Shown here: piece by piece, positions 45,128-53,967 of the stretch | How positions within the stretch are numbered: the stretch's first letter is position 1 | How the letters are laid out: each line of letters starts with the position of its first letter | Assembly: GCF_900240315.1 (NCBI RefSeq) | Contig: NZ_OEPZ01000004.1 | Span: 62,001-126,000, forward strand | DNA from: Dorea phocaeensis | Lineage (GTDB): Bacteria; Bacillota; Clostridia; Lachnospirales; Lachnospiraceae | Length of the DNA stretch: 64,000 bases | Reading direction: 5' to 3' | The notes under the pieces: model-generated | Told to the model about the DNA's origin: nothing | Seen by the model: the letters and a program-made list of their open reading frames with translations, nothing else | Databases searched by the model: none | Translations under genes and position numbers: made by a program

Positions 45128-45793
45128 ATGTTCAATTTTTTAGTGAATGCAGAAGGAGGGCTTACGACGGCGGGATATGCTGTCAGCATCATAGCAGGTG
45201 TGCTTTTGTTCGTGTTGGCGCTTGTGTTTGCCGGTAAGACTTCAGAAAAAAAGAAAATGTCTACAAAACAGTTGGTGTTCTGCGCAATGGCAATGGCGCT
45301 TGCATTTGTAACATCTTATGTGAAGGTGTTTTCCTTGCCGTGGGGTGGAAGCGTAACTCTTTGTAGTATGTTGTTTATCGTATTGGTTGCAAACTGGTAC
45401 GGAGTGAAGACAGGTGTCTTAGTAGGTCTTGCCTATGGAATTTTGCAGTTTATTCAGGAGCCTTTTGTACTCTCCTTTTTCCAGGTTTGCTGTGACTATG
45501 TTCTTGCATTTGCGGCGCTTGGTCTGGCTGGATTATTTGCAAAGAAGTCCCACGGTTTAATTAAGGGATATATTGTGGCGGTTCTGGCAAGAGGCGCTTT
45601 TCATGCGCTTGGCGGCTACTTGTACTGGATGGATTATATGCCGGATAATTTTCCAACCGCATTGAAGAGCATTTACCCGATCGCTTATAACTACAGCTTC
45701 TTACTTGCTGAAGCATTAATCACATTGATTATTATCTCTATTCCGGCAGTTTCAAAGGCATTGGATCAAGTGAGAAAGACTGCATTATCCTAG
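45128..45793 (+). CDS. thiT: Energy-coupled thiamine transporter ThiT
   Basis: 221 aa from ATG 45128; an in-frame upstream start at 45095 lies in the riboswitch hairpin. ECF S-component with six membrane helices. The thiamine-binding segment is visible in LPWGGSVTLCSMLFIVL (Trp-Gly-Gly region) and in GLAYGILQFIQEP and ARGAFHALGGYLYW. It works with a shared EcfAAT module encoded elsewhere. First gene of the TPP-riboswitch operon. Confidence 0.93.
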   Translation: MFNFLVNAEGGLTTAGYAVSIIAGVLLFVLALVFAGKTSEKKKMSTKQLVFCAMAMALAFVTSYVKVFSLPWGGSVTLCSMLFIVLVANWYGVKTGVLVGLAYGILQFIQEPFVLSFFQVCCDYVLAFAALGLAGLFAKKSHGLIKGYIVAVLARGAFHALGGYLYWMDYMPDNFPTALKSIYPIAYNYSFLLAEALITLIIISIPAVSKALDQVRKTALS

Positions 45794-45858
45794 AGGAAAT
45801 TAAGAAGAACAAAGTGGATTGCGTAAACAGATCAAAAGAGAGAAAGAAGGAATCAAAG

Positions 45859-46680
45859 ATGTTAGGAGCTTATGTTGAAAATGTAAGAAAGAATACACCG
45901 CTGGTACATAACATTACAAACTATGTAACAGTAAATGATGTTGCAAACGTTCTGCTGGCGTGCGGTGGAAGTCCGATCATGTCAGATGAACCGGAGGATG
46001 TGGAAGATATTACCTCCATCTGTGGTGGCTTAAATATCAATATCGGAACCTTAAATCAGAATAGTATTAAGGCAATGTTCTTAGCCGGAAAGAAAGCGCA
46101 GGAACTTGGACATGTACTACTTCTTGATCCGGTGGGAGCGGGAGCGAGCGCCCTTCGTACGAATACAGCAATTAACCTGATGAAAGAACTTTCTTTCGAT
46201 GTTATTCGCGGAAATATTTCCGAGATTAAAACGCTGGCTCTTGGAAGTGGTACGACCAAAGGCGTGGATGCGGATGTGGCGGATGCAGTGACCGAGGAGA
46301 ATCTCGATGAAGCAGTTGCCTTTGTAAAAACATTTGCAAAAGAAGCAGGATGTATCGTGGCAGTGACTGGAGCCATTGATTTGATCAGTGATGGAGAGGC
46401 GTGTTATGTGGTAAGAAACGGACGTCCTGAGATGGGAAAAATTACAGGGACAGGATGTCAGTTGTCTGCACTTATGACAGTATTTCTTGTGGCAAATAAA
46501 GAGGACAAGCTTCCGGCAGCGGCAGCAGCAGTCTGTGCGATGGGACTTGCAGGAGAGATTGGCTTTCGTCATATGAAGCCGGAGGATGGAAATTCCACGT
46601 ACAGAAACCGAATCATTGACGCAATTTATCACATGGATCAGGAGACTTTGGATCAAGGAGCAAACTATGAAGTGCGATAA
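45859..46680 (+). CDS. thiM: Hydroxyethylthiazole kinase
   Basis: 273 aa from ATG 45859 (AAGGA upstream; the frame from 45814 is an extension). Phosphorylates the thiazole moiety THZ for thiamine salvage. Typical motifs are LVHNITNYVTVNDVAN (about residues 15-30), LLDPVGAGAS (about residues 89-98), and the C-terminal GTGCQLSALM with the catalytic Cys region. Overlaps thiE by 14 nt. Confidence 0.96.
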   Translation: MLGAYVENVRKNTPLVHNITNYVTVNDVANVLLACGGSPIMSDEPEDVEDITSICGGLNINIGTLNQNSIKAMFLAGKKAQELGHVLLLDPVGAGASALRTNTAINLMKELSFDVIRGNISEIKTLALGSGTTKGVDADVADAVTEENLDEAVAFVKTFAKEAGCIVAVTGAIDLISDGEACYVVRNGRPEMGKITGTGCQLSALMTVFLVANKEDKLPAAAAAVCAMGLAGEIGFRHMKPEDGNSTYRNRIIDAIYHMDQETLDQGANYEVR

Positions 46681-47320
46681 GAGATGCGAAGAAAAAGATT
46701 TGCTTCTCTATGCAGTGACAGACAGAAGCTGGCTGAACGGAAGAACGCTTTACAGTCAGGTGGAAGAAGCCATCAAAGGCGGAGCAACATTTATTCAGCT
46801 GCGGGAAAAGGAATTAAATGAAGACGCCTTTTTAGAAGAAGCAAAAGAAATCAAAGAATTGTGCGCTCGTTATCATGTGCCTTTTGTGATCAATGACAAT
46901 GTGGAAATTGCGCTGGCGATGGATGCGGACGGTGTTCATGTGGGACAAAGTGATATGGAAGCGCTGGACGTGCGGGCGAAGCTTGGACCGGATAAAATTA
47001 TCGGAGTGTCAGCGCAAACGGTAGAGCAGGCGCTGCTTGCGCAGAAGCATGGAGCAGACTATCTGGGCGTAGGGGCAGTGTTCACAACCGGTTCCAAGGC
47101 AGATGCCGATGATGTGAGCCACGAAACGTTAAAGGCAATTTGTGAAGCCGTTGATATTCCGGTGATAGCCATTGGCGGAATCGGGATTCACAACGTCATG
47201 GAGCTTGCAGGAAGCGGAATCTGTGGGGTGGCAGTCATCAGTGCAATCTTTGCTCAGCCGGATATACAGGAAGCAACAAAAAGGTTGAAAGAAGAGACAC
47301 AAAAGATGGTGAAGGCATGA
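46667..47320 (+). CDS. thiE: Thiamine phosphate synthase
   Basis: 217 aa from ATG 46667, with AAGGAG inside the end of thiM. Joins HMP-PP and THZ-P to thiamine monophosphate. Motifs are YAVTDRSWL near the start, FIQLREKEL, VINDNVEIAL, and DGVHVGQSDM; VGAVFTTGSKADADD and IAIGGIG complete the TIM barrel. Overlaps the HAD gene by 4 nt (ATGA). Confidence 0.96.
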   Translation: MKCDKRCEEKDLLLYAVTDRSWLNGRTLYSQVEEAIKGGATFIQLREKELNEDAFLEEAKEIKELCARYHVPFVINDNVEIALAMDADGVHVGQSDMEALDVRAKLGPDKIIGVSAQTVEQALLAQKHGADYLGVGAVFTTGSKADADDVSHETLKAICEAVDIPVIAIGGIGIHNVMELAGSGICGVAVISAIFAQPDIQEATKRLKEETQKMVKA

Positions 47321-47994
47321 TCAAAGGAGCAATTTTTGATGTAGATGGAACCATCTTAGATTCTATGGGGATTTGGGATGAGGCAGGAATCCGCTATTTG
47401 AGCTCAAAGGGGATAGAGGCTCCGAAGGATCTTGGAGATACCTTATTTGCCATGACCATTACAGAAGCGGCTGATTATCTAAAAGAAAAGTTTGCTCTGA
47501 AGGAGACGACAGATGTTATTGAACAGGGCATTCTGGATACCGTGAAAGATTATTATTATGAAGAAGCACCGCTGAAAAGTAAAGTAGTGGAAATTTTAGA
47601 TATACTGAAAAGAGAAAACATTCCTATGGTGGTGGCTTCATCCAGTGAAAAAGCGCATATTGAAGCAGCGTTTCAAAGGCTTGGGATCCTTAAGTATTTT
47701 CAGGCGATTTATACTTGTCAGGAAGTAGGTGAAGGAAAGAGTAGCCCTCTGATCTTTGAGAAGGCATGTGAAGAGCTGGGAACAAATCCAGAGGAAACTT
47801 ACGTGTTTGAGGATGCGCTTCATGCAATCAAGACGGCGAAGAAAGCCGGATTTCGAACGGTTGGAATCTATGATCGATATAGCGAGAAAGACCAAAAAGA
47901 GATTCAGGGAACAGCAGATATTTATATCGAGAGCTGGGAGCAAAGTTCAAAGCTGTGGCAGGGGTTGAAAATAACGCTGAAAAGGAATCGGTAA
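47317..47994 (+). CDS. HAD-family hydrolase in the thiamine operon
   Basis: 225 aa, subfamily IA. Motif I is FDVDGTILDS with the nucleophile Asp (residue 8), motif II VASSS (about residue 108), motif III with Lys in GEGKSSPLIF, and motif IV VFEDA (about residue 166). It overlaps thiE by 4 nt. No thiL (TMP kinase) was seen, but thiN at 2775 needs free thiamine, so dephosphorylation of thiamine monophosphate is the most sensible job. This is inference; a general phosphatase is the alternative. Confidence 0.88.
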   Translation: MIKGAIFDVDGTILDSMGIWDEAGIRYLSSKGIEAPKDLGDTLFAMTITEAADYLKEKFALKETTDVIEQGILDTVKDYYYEEAPLKSKVVEILDILKRENIPMVVASSSEKAHIEAAFQRLGILKYFQAIYTCQEVGEGKSSPLIFEKACEELGTNPEETYVFEDALHAIKTAKKAGFRTVGIYDRYSEKDQKEIQGTADIYIESWEQSSKLWQGLKITLKRNR

Positions 47995-48129
47995 ACAGGT
48001 AAATAGGTAAGGATATGAGGAATAAGGCGGCAGATCGGGGGCACCACTTTCTGTCGCCTGTCTTAAAAGACAGTATAAAATTAATGCATATTTTTTAGAG
48101 AAGTTCAAAGGGAAAGAGGAGAAAAGAAC

Positions 48130-48984
48130 ATGAGAACAGCATTAACAATCGCTGGAAGTGATTCCAGCGGAGGCGCCGGAATTCAGGCAGATATTAAAAC
48201 AATGATCACAAATGGTGTGTATGCCATGAGCGCAATTACAGCGCTGACTGCCCAGAATACGACTGGCGTAACAGGGATTATGGAGGTGACTCCAGATTTT
48301 TTAGGCGAACAGATGGACAATGTTTTTACAGATATTCGGCCGGATGCGGTGAAGATTGGAATGGTATCATCCGCGGCTTTGATTGAGAAAATTGCAGAGA
48401 AGTTAAAAGAGTATCAGGCGGAAAATATTGTGGTAGATCCGGTGATGGTAGCGACCAGCGGAGCAAAGTTAATTCAGGAGGATGCAATTGAAGCATTGAA
48501 AATACATCTGCTCCCAATAGCGACGGTGTTAACACCGAATATTCCGGAGGCGGAAATTCTGTCCGGAATGAAAATAGAGAATGAAGAAGCTATGATAGAG
48601 GCGGCGAAAAAAATCAGTGAGAATTATCATTGCGCAGTTCTTTGTAAAGGCGGACATCAGCTCAACGATGCCAATGATCTGCTGTATAGTGAAGGTGAAT
48701 TTCGCTGGTTTTACGGAAAACGTATTGATAATCCAAATACCCACGGTACAGGATGTACCTTATCAAGCGCAATTGCTTCGAATCTTGCGAAAGGTTACGC
48801 GTTGGAGACTTCTGTGGAGCGGGCAAAAGATTACATTTCCGGAGCCCTTGGCGCGATGCTTAATCTTGGCGCCGGAAGCGGTCCTATGAATCATGGTTTT
48901 GATCTGAAGAGTGATTTTATTGAGAAATGTGGTAATAGTCAGCAAACATGTGAGAATGTGTTGCAAAGAGATAAGGAGGTATAG
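48130..48984 (+). CDS. thiD: Hydroxymethylpyrimidine/phosphomethylpyrimidine kinase
   Basis: 284 aa. Makes HMP-PP in two phosphorylation steps for ThiE. Family motifs are ALTIAGSDSSGGAGIQADIK at residues 3-22, VVDPVMVATSG (about residue 103), LTPNIPEAEIL, and the anion-hole GTGCTLSSAIA with the preceding NTHGTG. The last about 20 residues extend beyond the usual end. Starts after a 135-nt gap that holds a GC-rich hairpin (about 48025-48058). Confidence 0.96.
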   Translation: MRTALTIAGSDSSGGAGIQADIKTMITNGVYAMSAITALTAQNTTGVTGIMEVTPDFLGEQMDNVFTDIRPDAVKIGMVSSAALIEKIAEKLKEYQAENIVVDPVMVATSGAKLIQEDAIEALKIHLLPIATVLTPNIPEAEILSGMKIENEEAMIEAAKKISENYHCAVLCKGGHQLNDANDLLYSEGEFRWFYGKRIDNPNTHGTGCTLSSAIASNLAKGYALETSVERAKDYISGALGAMLNLGAGSGPMNHGFDLKSDFIEKCGNSQQTCENVLQRDKEV

Positions 48985-48989
48985 AGAGA

Positions 48990-50159
48990 ATGACAGAGAA
49001 GAGAACCTCCTTATGGGAAAATGGATTGATCTGGTTTGGCGCAGGCGTATCCATTGCGGAAATTTTAACTGGAACCTATCTTGCGCCTCTTGGTTTTGGG
49101 AAAGGGCTTGCGGCAATTGTTCTTGGCCATCTAATTGGCTGTTTGATGTTGTTTTTTGCAGGAGTGATCGGTGGAAAAGTAAGAAAAAGCGCAATGGAAA
49201 CCGTTAAGATGAGCTTTGGGCAGAAAGGAAGTCTGCTTTTTGCGTTCTTAAATGTGCTTCAGCTTGTAGGGTGGACAGCGATTATGATCTATGACGGAGC
49301 GCTTGCGGCGGATGGAGTGTTATCCGCGGGACGCTGGGTGTGGTGTCTGGTCATTGGTGTGCTGATCGTTTTGTGGATTGTGATTGGAATTACCAATCTT
49401 GGCAAAGTGAATGTCATTGCTATGTCGGCGTTGTTTGTGCTGACTCTGATTTTGAGTAAGGTGATTTTCCTTGACAGCGGTGCGGTTGGAATGGCAGCGG
49501 ACGAAAGTATGACGTTTGGTGCGGCTGTGGAACTGTCTGTAGCCATGCCGCTTTCCTGGCTTCCGCTGATTAGTGATTATACCAGAGAAGCGAAAGCGCC
49601 GGTGAAGGCAACTGCCATCAGCGCAGTGGTCTATGGCGTAGTAAGCTGCTGGATGTATGTCATCGGAATGGGGGCGGCAATCTATACTGGCGAGTATGAT
49701 ATTGCTCAGATTATGCTGAAGTCAGGACTTGGCATAGCAGGGCTTTTGATTATCATTTTCTCCACAGTTACAACAACATTCCTTGACGCGTATTCTGCGG
49801 GAATTTCCAGCGAATCCATTGTAAGAAAATGGAATGGCAAACATGTGGCGATTGTTGTGACGGTCATTGGAACGGTGGCGGCAATGGTTTATCCGATGGA
49901 TAATATTACGGATTTCTTATATTTGATCGGCTCTGTATTTGCACCGATGATTGCCATTCAGATTGCGGATTTCTTCCTTTTGAAACGAGATGCCAGCAGT
50001 CAGAATGTACAGCTGACAAATCTGATTGTATGGCTGATTGGATTCATTGTATATCGGATGTTGATGCATGTGGATATGCCGGTGGGAAATACATTGCCGG
50101 ATATGGCGATTACCATGCTTGTGTGTGTGCTTGCTGCTAAAGTAGGAAAAGAAAGATAG
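48990..50159 (+). CDS. cytX: Putative hydroxymethylpyrimidine transporter CytX (NCS1 family)
   Basis: 389 aa with about eleven to twelve transmembrane helices. The first helix carries the NCS1 segment WFGAGVSIAEILTGTYLAPL (about residues 13-32); AMPLSWLPLISDYTREA and GAAIYTGEYDIAQIM follow. The CytX label rests on family resemblance and on its place at the end of a TPP-riboswitch operon. AAGGAGG precedes the ATG. A strong terminator follows. Confidence 0.92.
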   Translation: MTEKRTSLWENGLIWFGAGVSIAEILTGTYLAPLGFGKGLAAIVLGHLIGCLMLFFAGVIGGKVRKSAMETVKMSFGQKGSLLFAFLNVLQLVGWTAIMIYDGALAADGVLSAGRWVWCLVIGVLIVLWIVIGITNLGKVNVIAMSALFVLTLILSKVIFLDSGAVGMAADESMTFGAAVELSVAMPLSWLPLISDYTREAKAPVKATAISAVVYGVVSCWMYVIGMGAAIYTGEYDIAQIMLKSGLGIAGLLIIIFSTVTTTFLDAYSAGISSESIVRKWNGKHVAIVVTVIGTVAAMVYPMDNITDFLYLIGSVFAPMIAIQIADFFLLKRDASSQNVQLTNLIVWLIGFIVYRMLMHVDMPVGNTLPDMAITMLVCVLAAKVGKER

Positions 50160-50187
50160 GGGAAATATAAGAACTGATAAACCGGTA

Positions 50188-50217
50188 AAGGGGCTGTGAA
50201 ATAACAGCCCCTTTTTT
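50188..50217 (+). terminator. Terminator of the thiamine operon
   Basis: A perfect stem AAGGGGCTGT/ACAGCCCCTT with a 6-nt loop, ending in TTTTTT. Confidence 0.9.
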
Positions 50218-50237
50218 CGGCGAAAGAAATATACGGT

Positions 50238-51494
50238 TCAGGCAACCGCCTTGTGCAATACACCGAGAAAAACAGGTGTAGAGGTATGACAATCAATGAT
50301 CATGTAGAGGAATGGACGGTCCAAGCGGATCGTCTTTATTTCTTCCGGTGGAATCATGGACATTTTTGCAGTCATTTCTGCCGCAGAGGCAGCGCCCGCT
50401 TTTGTTCCTGTTTCTGTGACGCTGATATGGGTTTTGTGGAGAATTCTTCCGATACAGATATTTCCGTCTTCGTAGGCGCCAAGGTCAGAAAAATCTGCGC
50501 GTTTATAGTCAAAGGCATCGGTCATTCCCATATTTTGAAACATTTCGGCCATATTTGTGTCAGAGCCGGATTCAAATTTAGGAATAGATGCTTCTACCGT
50601 TGTAAGTTCTGAAGTTGTAAGGAGATTCCGAAGCTGTTCTCCGGTTAAGGAAGCAATATAATCTTCCATGGAAATGCCCTCGTTCGGCAAAAGAGCAGCA
50701 AACGCATAGTCTCCGTTTGCATAATATTTCAGAAAACCGGAAGTTTTTTCGTCCTTTAGGTATTCGTATTCGGAAGAATGGAGATACTCGACCTCCTCGG
50801 TTGTTCCGTTTTCTCTCGTAAATATTCCGTTGTCTATCTGATCTTCGGTATAAGGCGCCTCCCAGTCTGCCTCAAAAGCGAGTGCGTTGACAAGATACAT
50901 GACAGCCTCGTCAGGAATTTTATCAAGAAGCGTTGGAATCATTTCTTTGGTATGCTCAGAAGTCCAGTCATTGATCGTGTCAACGGTGGAGTTATCAAAA
51001 GGAGCTTTATAGATACCCGCTTGGAAATAATCTGCGTTTGTCTGCAGAAAATCAGGTTTTACAGTCAGTTTTTTATCCTCTTTTAACCAAATGCTGTTTG
51101 CAAGGTGAAGTGCTGCGTGTTCATCATCGGCTAATTGCTTTGCATAAGCATGGAGATAAGGATTGAGTTTGCTGACCGGAAGACCAAGAACCTCTTCCAT
51201 CTGGGTAAGCGTATCTCCCACGGCGCCGTTTGCAGTCATGGTAAGCGCAAGCTCTAGAGAAAGCGGAGAAATCAATAGATTTTCCTTATTCGTAATACTT
51301 TCCTGCAATAATCGTACTGCAAAATCCGTGGAAGAAAGAAGTGTTTCCTCTGTTAGCGCAGTGTCCGTTTGAATTTCGGCAGCTTTTACATCTTTCATTA
51401 AATCGACTGCCTTCGATGAACTGCTGCATCCGGAAAGAAATAAACTGCCGGTCAGGAGCAAGGTCAGAGCGGCTGCTGTTAATTTTTGTTTCAT
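50238..51494 (-). CDS. Serpin family lipoprotein
   Basis: 418 aa. Lipobox LSGC (Cys about residue 23), then a complete serpin fold: NLLISPLSLELALTMTANGA (about residues 72-91), NSIWLK, LVNALAFEADWEAPY, and the C-terminal signature DRPFLYMIIDCHTSTPVFLG. The reactive-centre hinge reads TETGTKAGAASAAEMTAK; small residues at P14-P6 fit an inhibitory, not a dead, serpin. Counting from the hinge puts P1 near the Lys of TAK-M, so trypsin-like proteases are candidate targets. Surface-anchored; AAGGAGG precedes the ATG. It stands alone, divergent from rsmH. Confidence 0.93.
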   Translation of the reverse strand: MKQKLTAAALTLLLTGSLFLSGCSSSSKAVDLMKDVKAAEIQTDTALTEETLLSSTDFAVRLLQESITNKENLLISPLSLELALTMTANGAVGDTLTQMEEVLGLPVSKLNPYLHAYAKQLADDEHAALHLANSIWLKEDKKLTVKPDFLQTNADYFQAGIYKAPFDNSTVDTINDWTSEHTKEMIPTLLDKIPDEAVMYLVNALAFEADWEAPYTEDQIDNGIFTRENGTTEEVEYLHSSEYEYLKDEKTSGFLKYYANGDYAFAALLPNEGISMEDYIASLTGEQLRNLLTTSELTTVEASIPKFESGSDTNMAEMFQNMGMTDAFDYKRADFSDLGAYEDGNICIGRILHKTHISVTETGTKAGAASAAEMTAKMSMIPPEEIKTIRLDRPFLYMIIDCHTSTPVFLGVLHKAVA

Positions 51495-51679
51495 AAAGAA
51501 CCTCCTTGTTGGTTAATCTGCTGAGTAGTTTCAACTACTTATTGTGGGATCATTATACTATACTTGCGTCAGGAAAGAAAGCAATCGGAAAGAAATGGAA
51601 AATTGTTTTACAAGTAGATGGTGGAATGATAGAATAGAAAAGAAACTTATATGATAGAAAGATAAGGAGTGTAATCTCG

Positions 51680-52723
51680 ATGGAAGAGAAGCAGCATAAA
51701 AGACGTGTGCGTTATTCAGGAACGCATCCGCGAACATATAAAGAAAAATATAAAGAGCATCAGCCGGAAAAATACGCAGATACGATTTCCAAAGTGATTT
51801 CAAAAGGGAGTACGCCGGCGGGGATGCACATTTCCATTATGGTGAAGGAAATTTTAGATTTTCTTGATATTAAGCCGGGGCAGCAAGGTCTTGACGCTAC
51901 GCTTGGATATGGCGGACATACGAAAGAAATGCTAAAAAGCCTAAATGGAGAAGGGCACATTTATGGGTTGGATGTGGATCCGATTGAATCTGCAAAGACA
52001 AAAGAACGTCTGGAAAAACAAGGGTTTGGAGAAGACGTATTAACCGTAAAGCTGATGAATTTTAAAGATATCGATAAGGTGGCAGAAGAGGCTGGAAAGT
52101 TCGATTTTATTTTAGCAGATTTGGGAGTGTCTTCTATGCAGATTGACAATCCGGACCGAGGATTTTCTTATAAGGTGGAAGGTCCTTTAGATCTTCGTTT
52201 GAATCCGCAGAAAGGAATCAGTGCGGCAGAACGCATCCGTAATATTTCTGCGGAAGAGCTGACGGGAATGCTGATTGAAAATGCGGATGAACCTTATGCG
52301 GAGGAAATTGCCGACGCAGTTGTGACTAGACAGAAACGTGGAGAGAAAATCGTTACAACAAAAGATCTTCAGCGCGTGATCGAGGAGGCATTATCGTTTC
52401 TTCCGAAAGGGGAGCAAAAAGAAGCGGTGAAAAAATCCTGCCAGAGAACCTTTCAGGCGCTTCGCATTGATGTAAATCAAGAGTATGAGGTGCTGTATGA
52501 GTTTTTAGAAAAGCTTCCGAGAGTGCTTGCATCGGGAGGACGTGTGGCAATTTTGACGTTCCACTCAGGAGAAGACCGTCTGGTGAAAAAATCATTTAAG
52601 CGTTTCTTAAAAGAGGGGGAATATGCAGAAGTTTCCAAAGACGTGATCCGTCCGTCACAGGAAGAGTGCGTGAAAAATCCGCGCGCCCGTTCTACGAAAA
52701 TGAGATGGGCGATTAAAGCATAA
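51680..52723 (+). CDS. RsmH-family 16S rRNA methyltransferase, divergent paralogue
   Basis: 347 aa. The MraW/RsmH body is complete: LDATLGYGGHTKEML (SAM-binding loop, about residue 72), YGLDVDP, the LADLGVSSMQIDNPDRGFSY stretch (about residues 149-168), and the end ILTFHSGEDRLVKKSFK. It differs from standard RsmH in a basic 35-residue extension and in STPAGMHISIMVKEIL where RsmH has HxPVLLxE. It also lies outside the mraZ-ftsL cell-division cluster. The standard enzyme methylates C1402 of 16S rRNA; the target of this paralogue is unknown. Confidence 0.85.
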   Translation: MEEKQHKRRVRYSGTHPRTYKEKYKEHQPEKYADTISKVISKGSTPAGMHISIMVKEILDFLDIKPGQQGLDATLGYGGHTKEMLKSLNGEGHIYGLDVDPIESAKTKERLEKQGFGEDVLTVKLMNFKDIDKVAEEAGKFDFILADLGVSSMQIDNPDRGFSYKVEGPLDLRLNPQKGISAAERIRNISAEELTGMLIENADEPYAEEIADAVVTRQKRGEKIVTTKDLQRVIEEALSFLPKGEQKEAVKKSCQRTFQALRIDVNQEYEVLYEFLEKLPRVLASGGRVAILTFHSGEDRLVKKSFKRFLKEGEYAEVSKDVIRPSQEECVKNPRARSTKMRWAIKA

Positions 52724-52748
52724 AACAAAGGAAGATAGGGGAGAAAGA

Positions 52749-53711
52749 ATGGATTATATATTATTACTTTTAGGATTTTTATTACTGATTAAGGGAGCGG
52801 ATGCGTTTGTAGACGGAAGCTCCAGTGTTGCAAAAAATTTGAAGATACCGACCATTATTATCGGACTTACAGTGGTTGCTTTTGGAACAAGTATGCCGGA
52901 GTTTTCTGTCAGTCTGACAGCAGCAATGAAGGGAAGCAACGATCTGGCGGTAAGTAATGTGCTTGGGTCAAATATTTTTAATCTGCTGGTTGTCCTTGGA
53001 GCCTGTTCTTTGATTCAGCCGGTACAGGCAAAGAGTTCATTGTTGAAAAAAGAGTTTCCGTTTTCCATATTTATTGCAGTAATTCTGCTTCTGCTGAATT
53101 CTGACTTCTCCATCTCTAAAGTATTGGAAGGGGAAGGGACTTTTACACTTGGAAGATTAGGCGGAATTTTATTTCTGATTTTATTTGCAGTTTTTTTGTA
53201 TGCAACAGTGAAAACAGCACTTCGCGCTAGAGATGAGATGGTAGATGAAGAGGAATATAAGGTTATGAGTCCGATAAAGAGCGCGCTTTATATTATCATT
53301 GGACTTGCCGGAATCATCTGGGGCGGAGATCTTGTAGTAGATAGCGCATGTAATATTGCAGAGACATTCGGATTAAGCCAGACATTTATCGGACTTACGA
53401 TTGTGGCGGTCGGAACGTCCTTGCCAGAGCTTGTAACGTCTATGGTTGCTGCCGGAAAAGGAGAAAATGATCTGGCAGTCGGTAATGTAGTCGGATCAAA
53501 TATTTTCAATATTCTTCTGATTCTCGGAGCGTCTGCGACGATCAAGCCAATTGCACTCGATATCACAGCAGTCTATGACACGCTGATCTTAATTGCAGCA
53601 AGCCTGATCGTTTATCTCTGTGCGCTTAGTAAACGGGAGATTAAAAAAGGAGAAGGAGCAATCTTTCTTTTATGTTATCTCGTATTTTTTGTGTATGTAT
53701 TGACTCGGTGA
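52749..53711 (+). CDS. Calcium/sodium antiporter (CaCA family, YrbG-like)
   Basis: 320 aa with ten transmembrane helices in two inverted repeats. The alpha-repeats are visible as VAFGTSMPEFSVSLTAA (about residues 42-58) with SNVLGSNIFNLLVVLGA, and VAVGTSLPELVTSMVAA (about residues 218-234) with NVVGSNIFNILLILGA. These hold the conserved ion-binding Glu residues. A GGGACGGAG palindrome starts right after the stop. Confidence 0.95.
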   Translation: MDYILLLLGFLLLIKGADAFVDGSSSVAKNLKIPTIIIGLTVVAFGTSMPEFSVSLTAAMKGSNDLAVSNVLGSNIFNLLVVLGACSLIQPVQAKSSLLKKEFPFSIFIAVILLLLNSDFSISKVLEGEGTFTLGRLGGILFLILFAVFLYATVKTALRARDEMVDEEEYKVMSPIKSALYIIIGLAGIIWGGDLVVDSACNIAETFGLSQTFIGLTIVAVGTSLPELVTSMVAAGKGENDLAVGNVVGSNIFNILLILGASATIKPIALDITAVYDTLILIAASLIVYLCALSKREIKKGEGAIFLLCYLVFFVYVLTR

Positions 53712-53713
53712 TT

Positions 53714-53777
53714 AATTTGGGACGGAGTAAATTTCATTTTACTCCGTCCCAAATTGCGTTTTGCCCTGTCCCAAATT
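53714..53777. repeat. GGGACGGAG-family palindrome, variant, with CCTGTCCC tail
   Basis: An 18-bp perfect stem (53714-53731 with 53738-53755, loop TTTCAT) with GGGACGGAGTAAA in place of the usual T-run. A direct tail GCCCTGTCCCAAATT follows at about 53763. It lies 3 nt after the antiporter stop. Confidence 0.88.
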
Positions 53778-53967
53778 TTCCCATATTTACAAGGAGCCTA
53801 AGAAGCACTATAATATATTCACATTTATATTTTAGTTCTTAGAATTTTATCGAGGAATATTCTGATTCCAAATTCTAGGGCAGATTCAAATGTCTATCCA
53901 CAAATTCTGTGGACGTATCCAAGAAAGAGAAAAGTTAATATAACAAGAGAGAAAGTGAGGAAATTGC
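53778..53967. other. AT-rich intergenic before the Rpn-type remnant
   Basis: No gene. A TCCACA/TGTGGA hairpin lies at about 53898-53914. GAGAAAGTGAGG precedes the remnant's ATG. Nothing else was recognised. Confidence 0.45.

Noticed and set aside
44638-45192. 184-residue minus-strand frame across the TPP riboswitch
   Set aside because: It is the complement of a clear riboswitch and of the M56 gene end; no coding signature.
26627-53777. CRISPR array from the repeated GGGACGGAG units
   Set aside because: The units are kilobases apart, palindromic and without regular spacers or cas genes.
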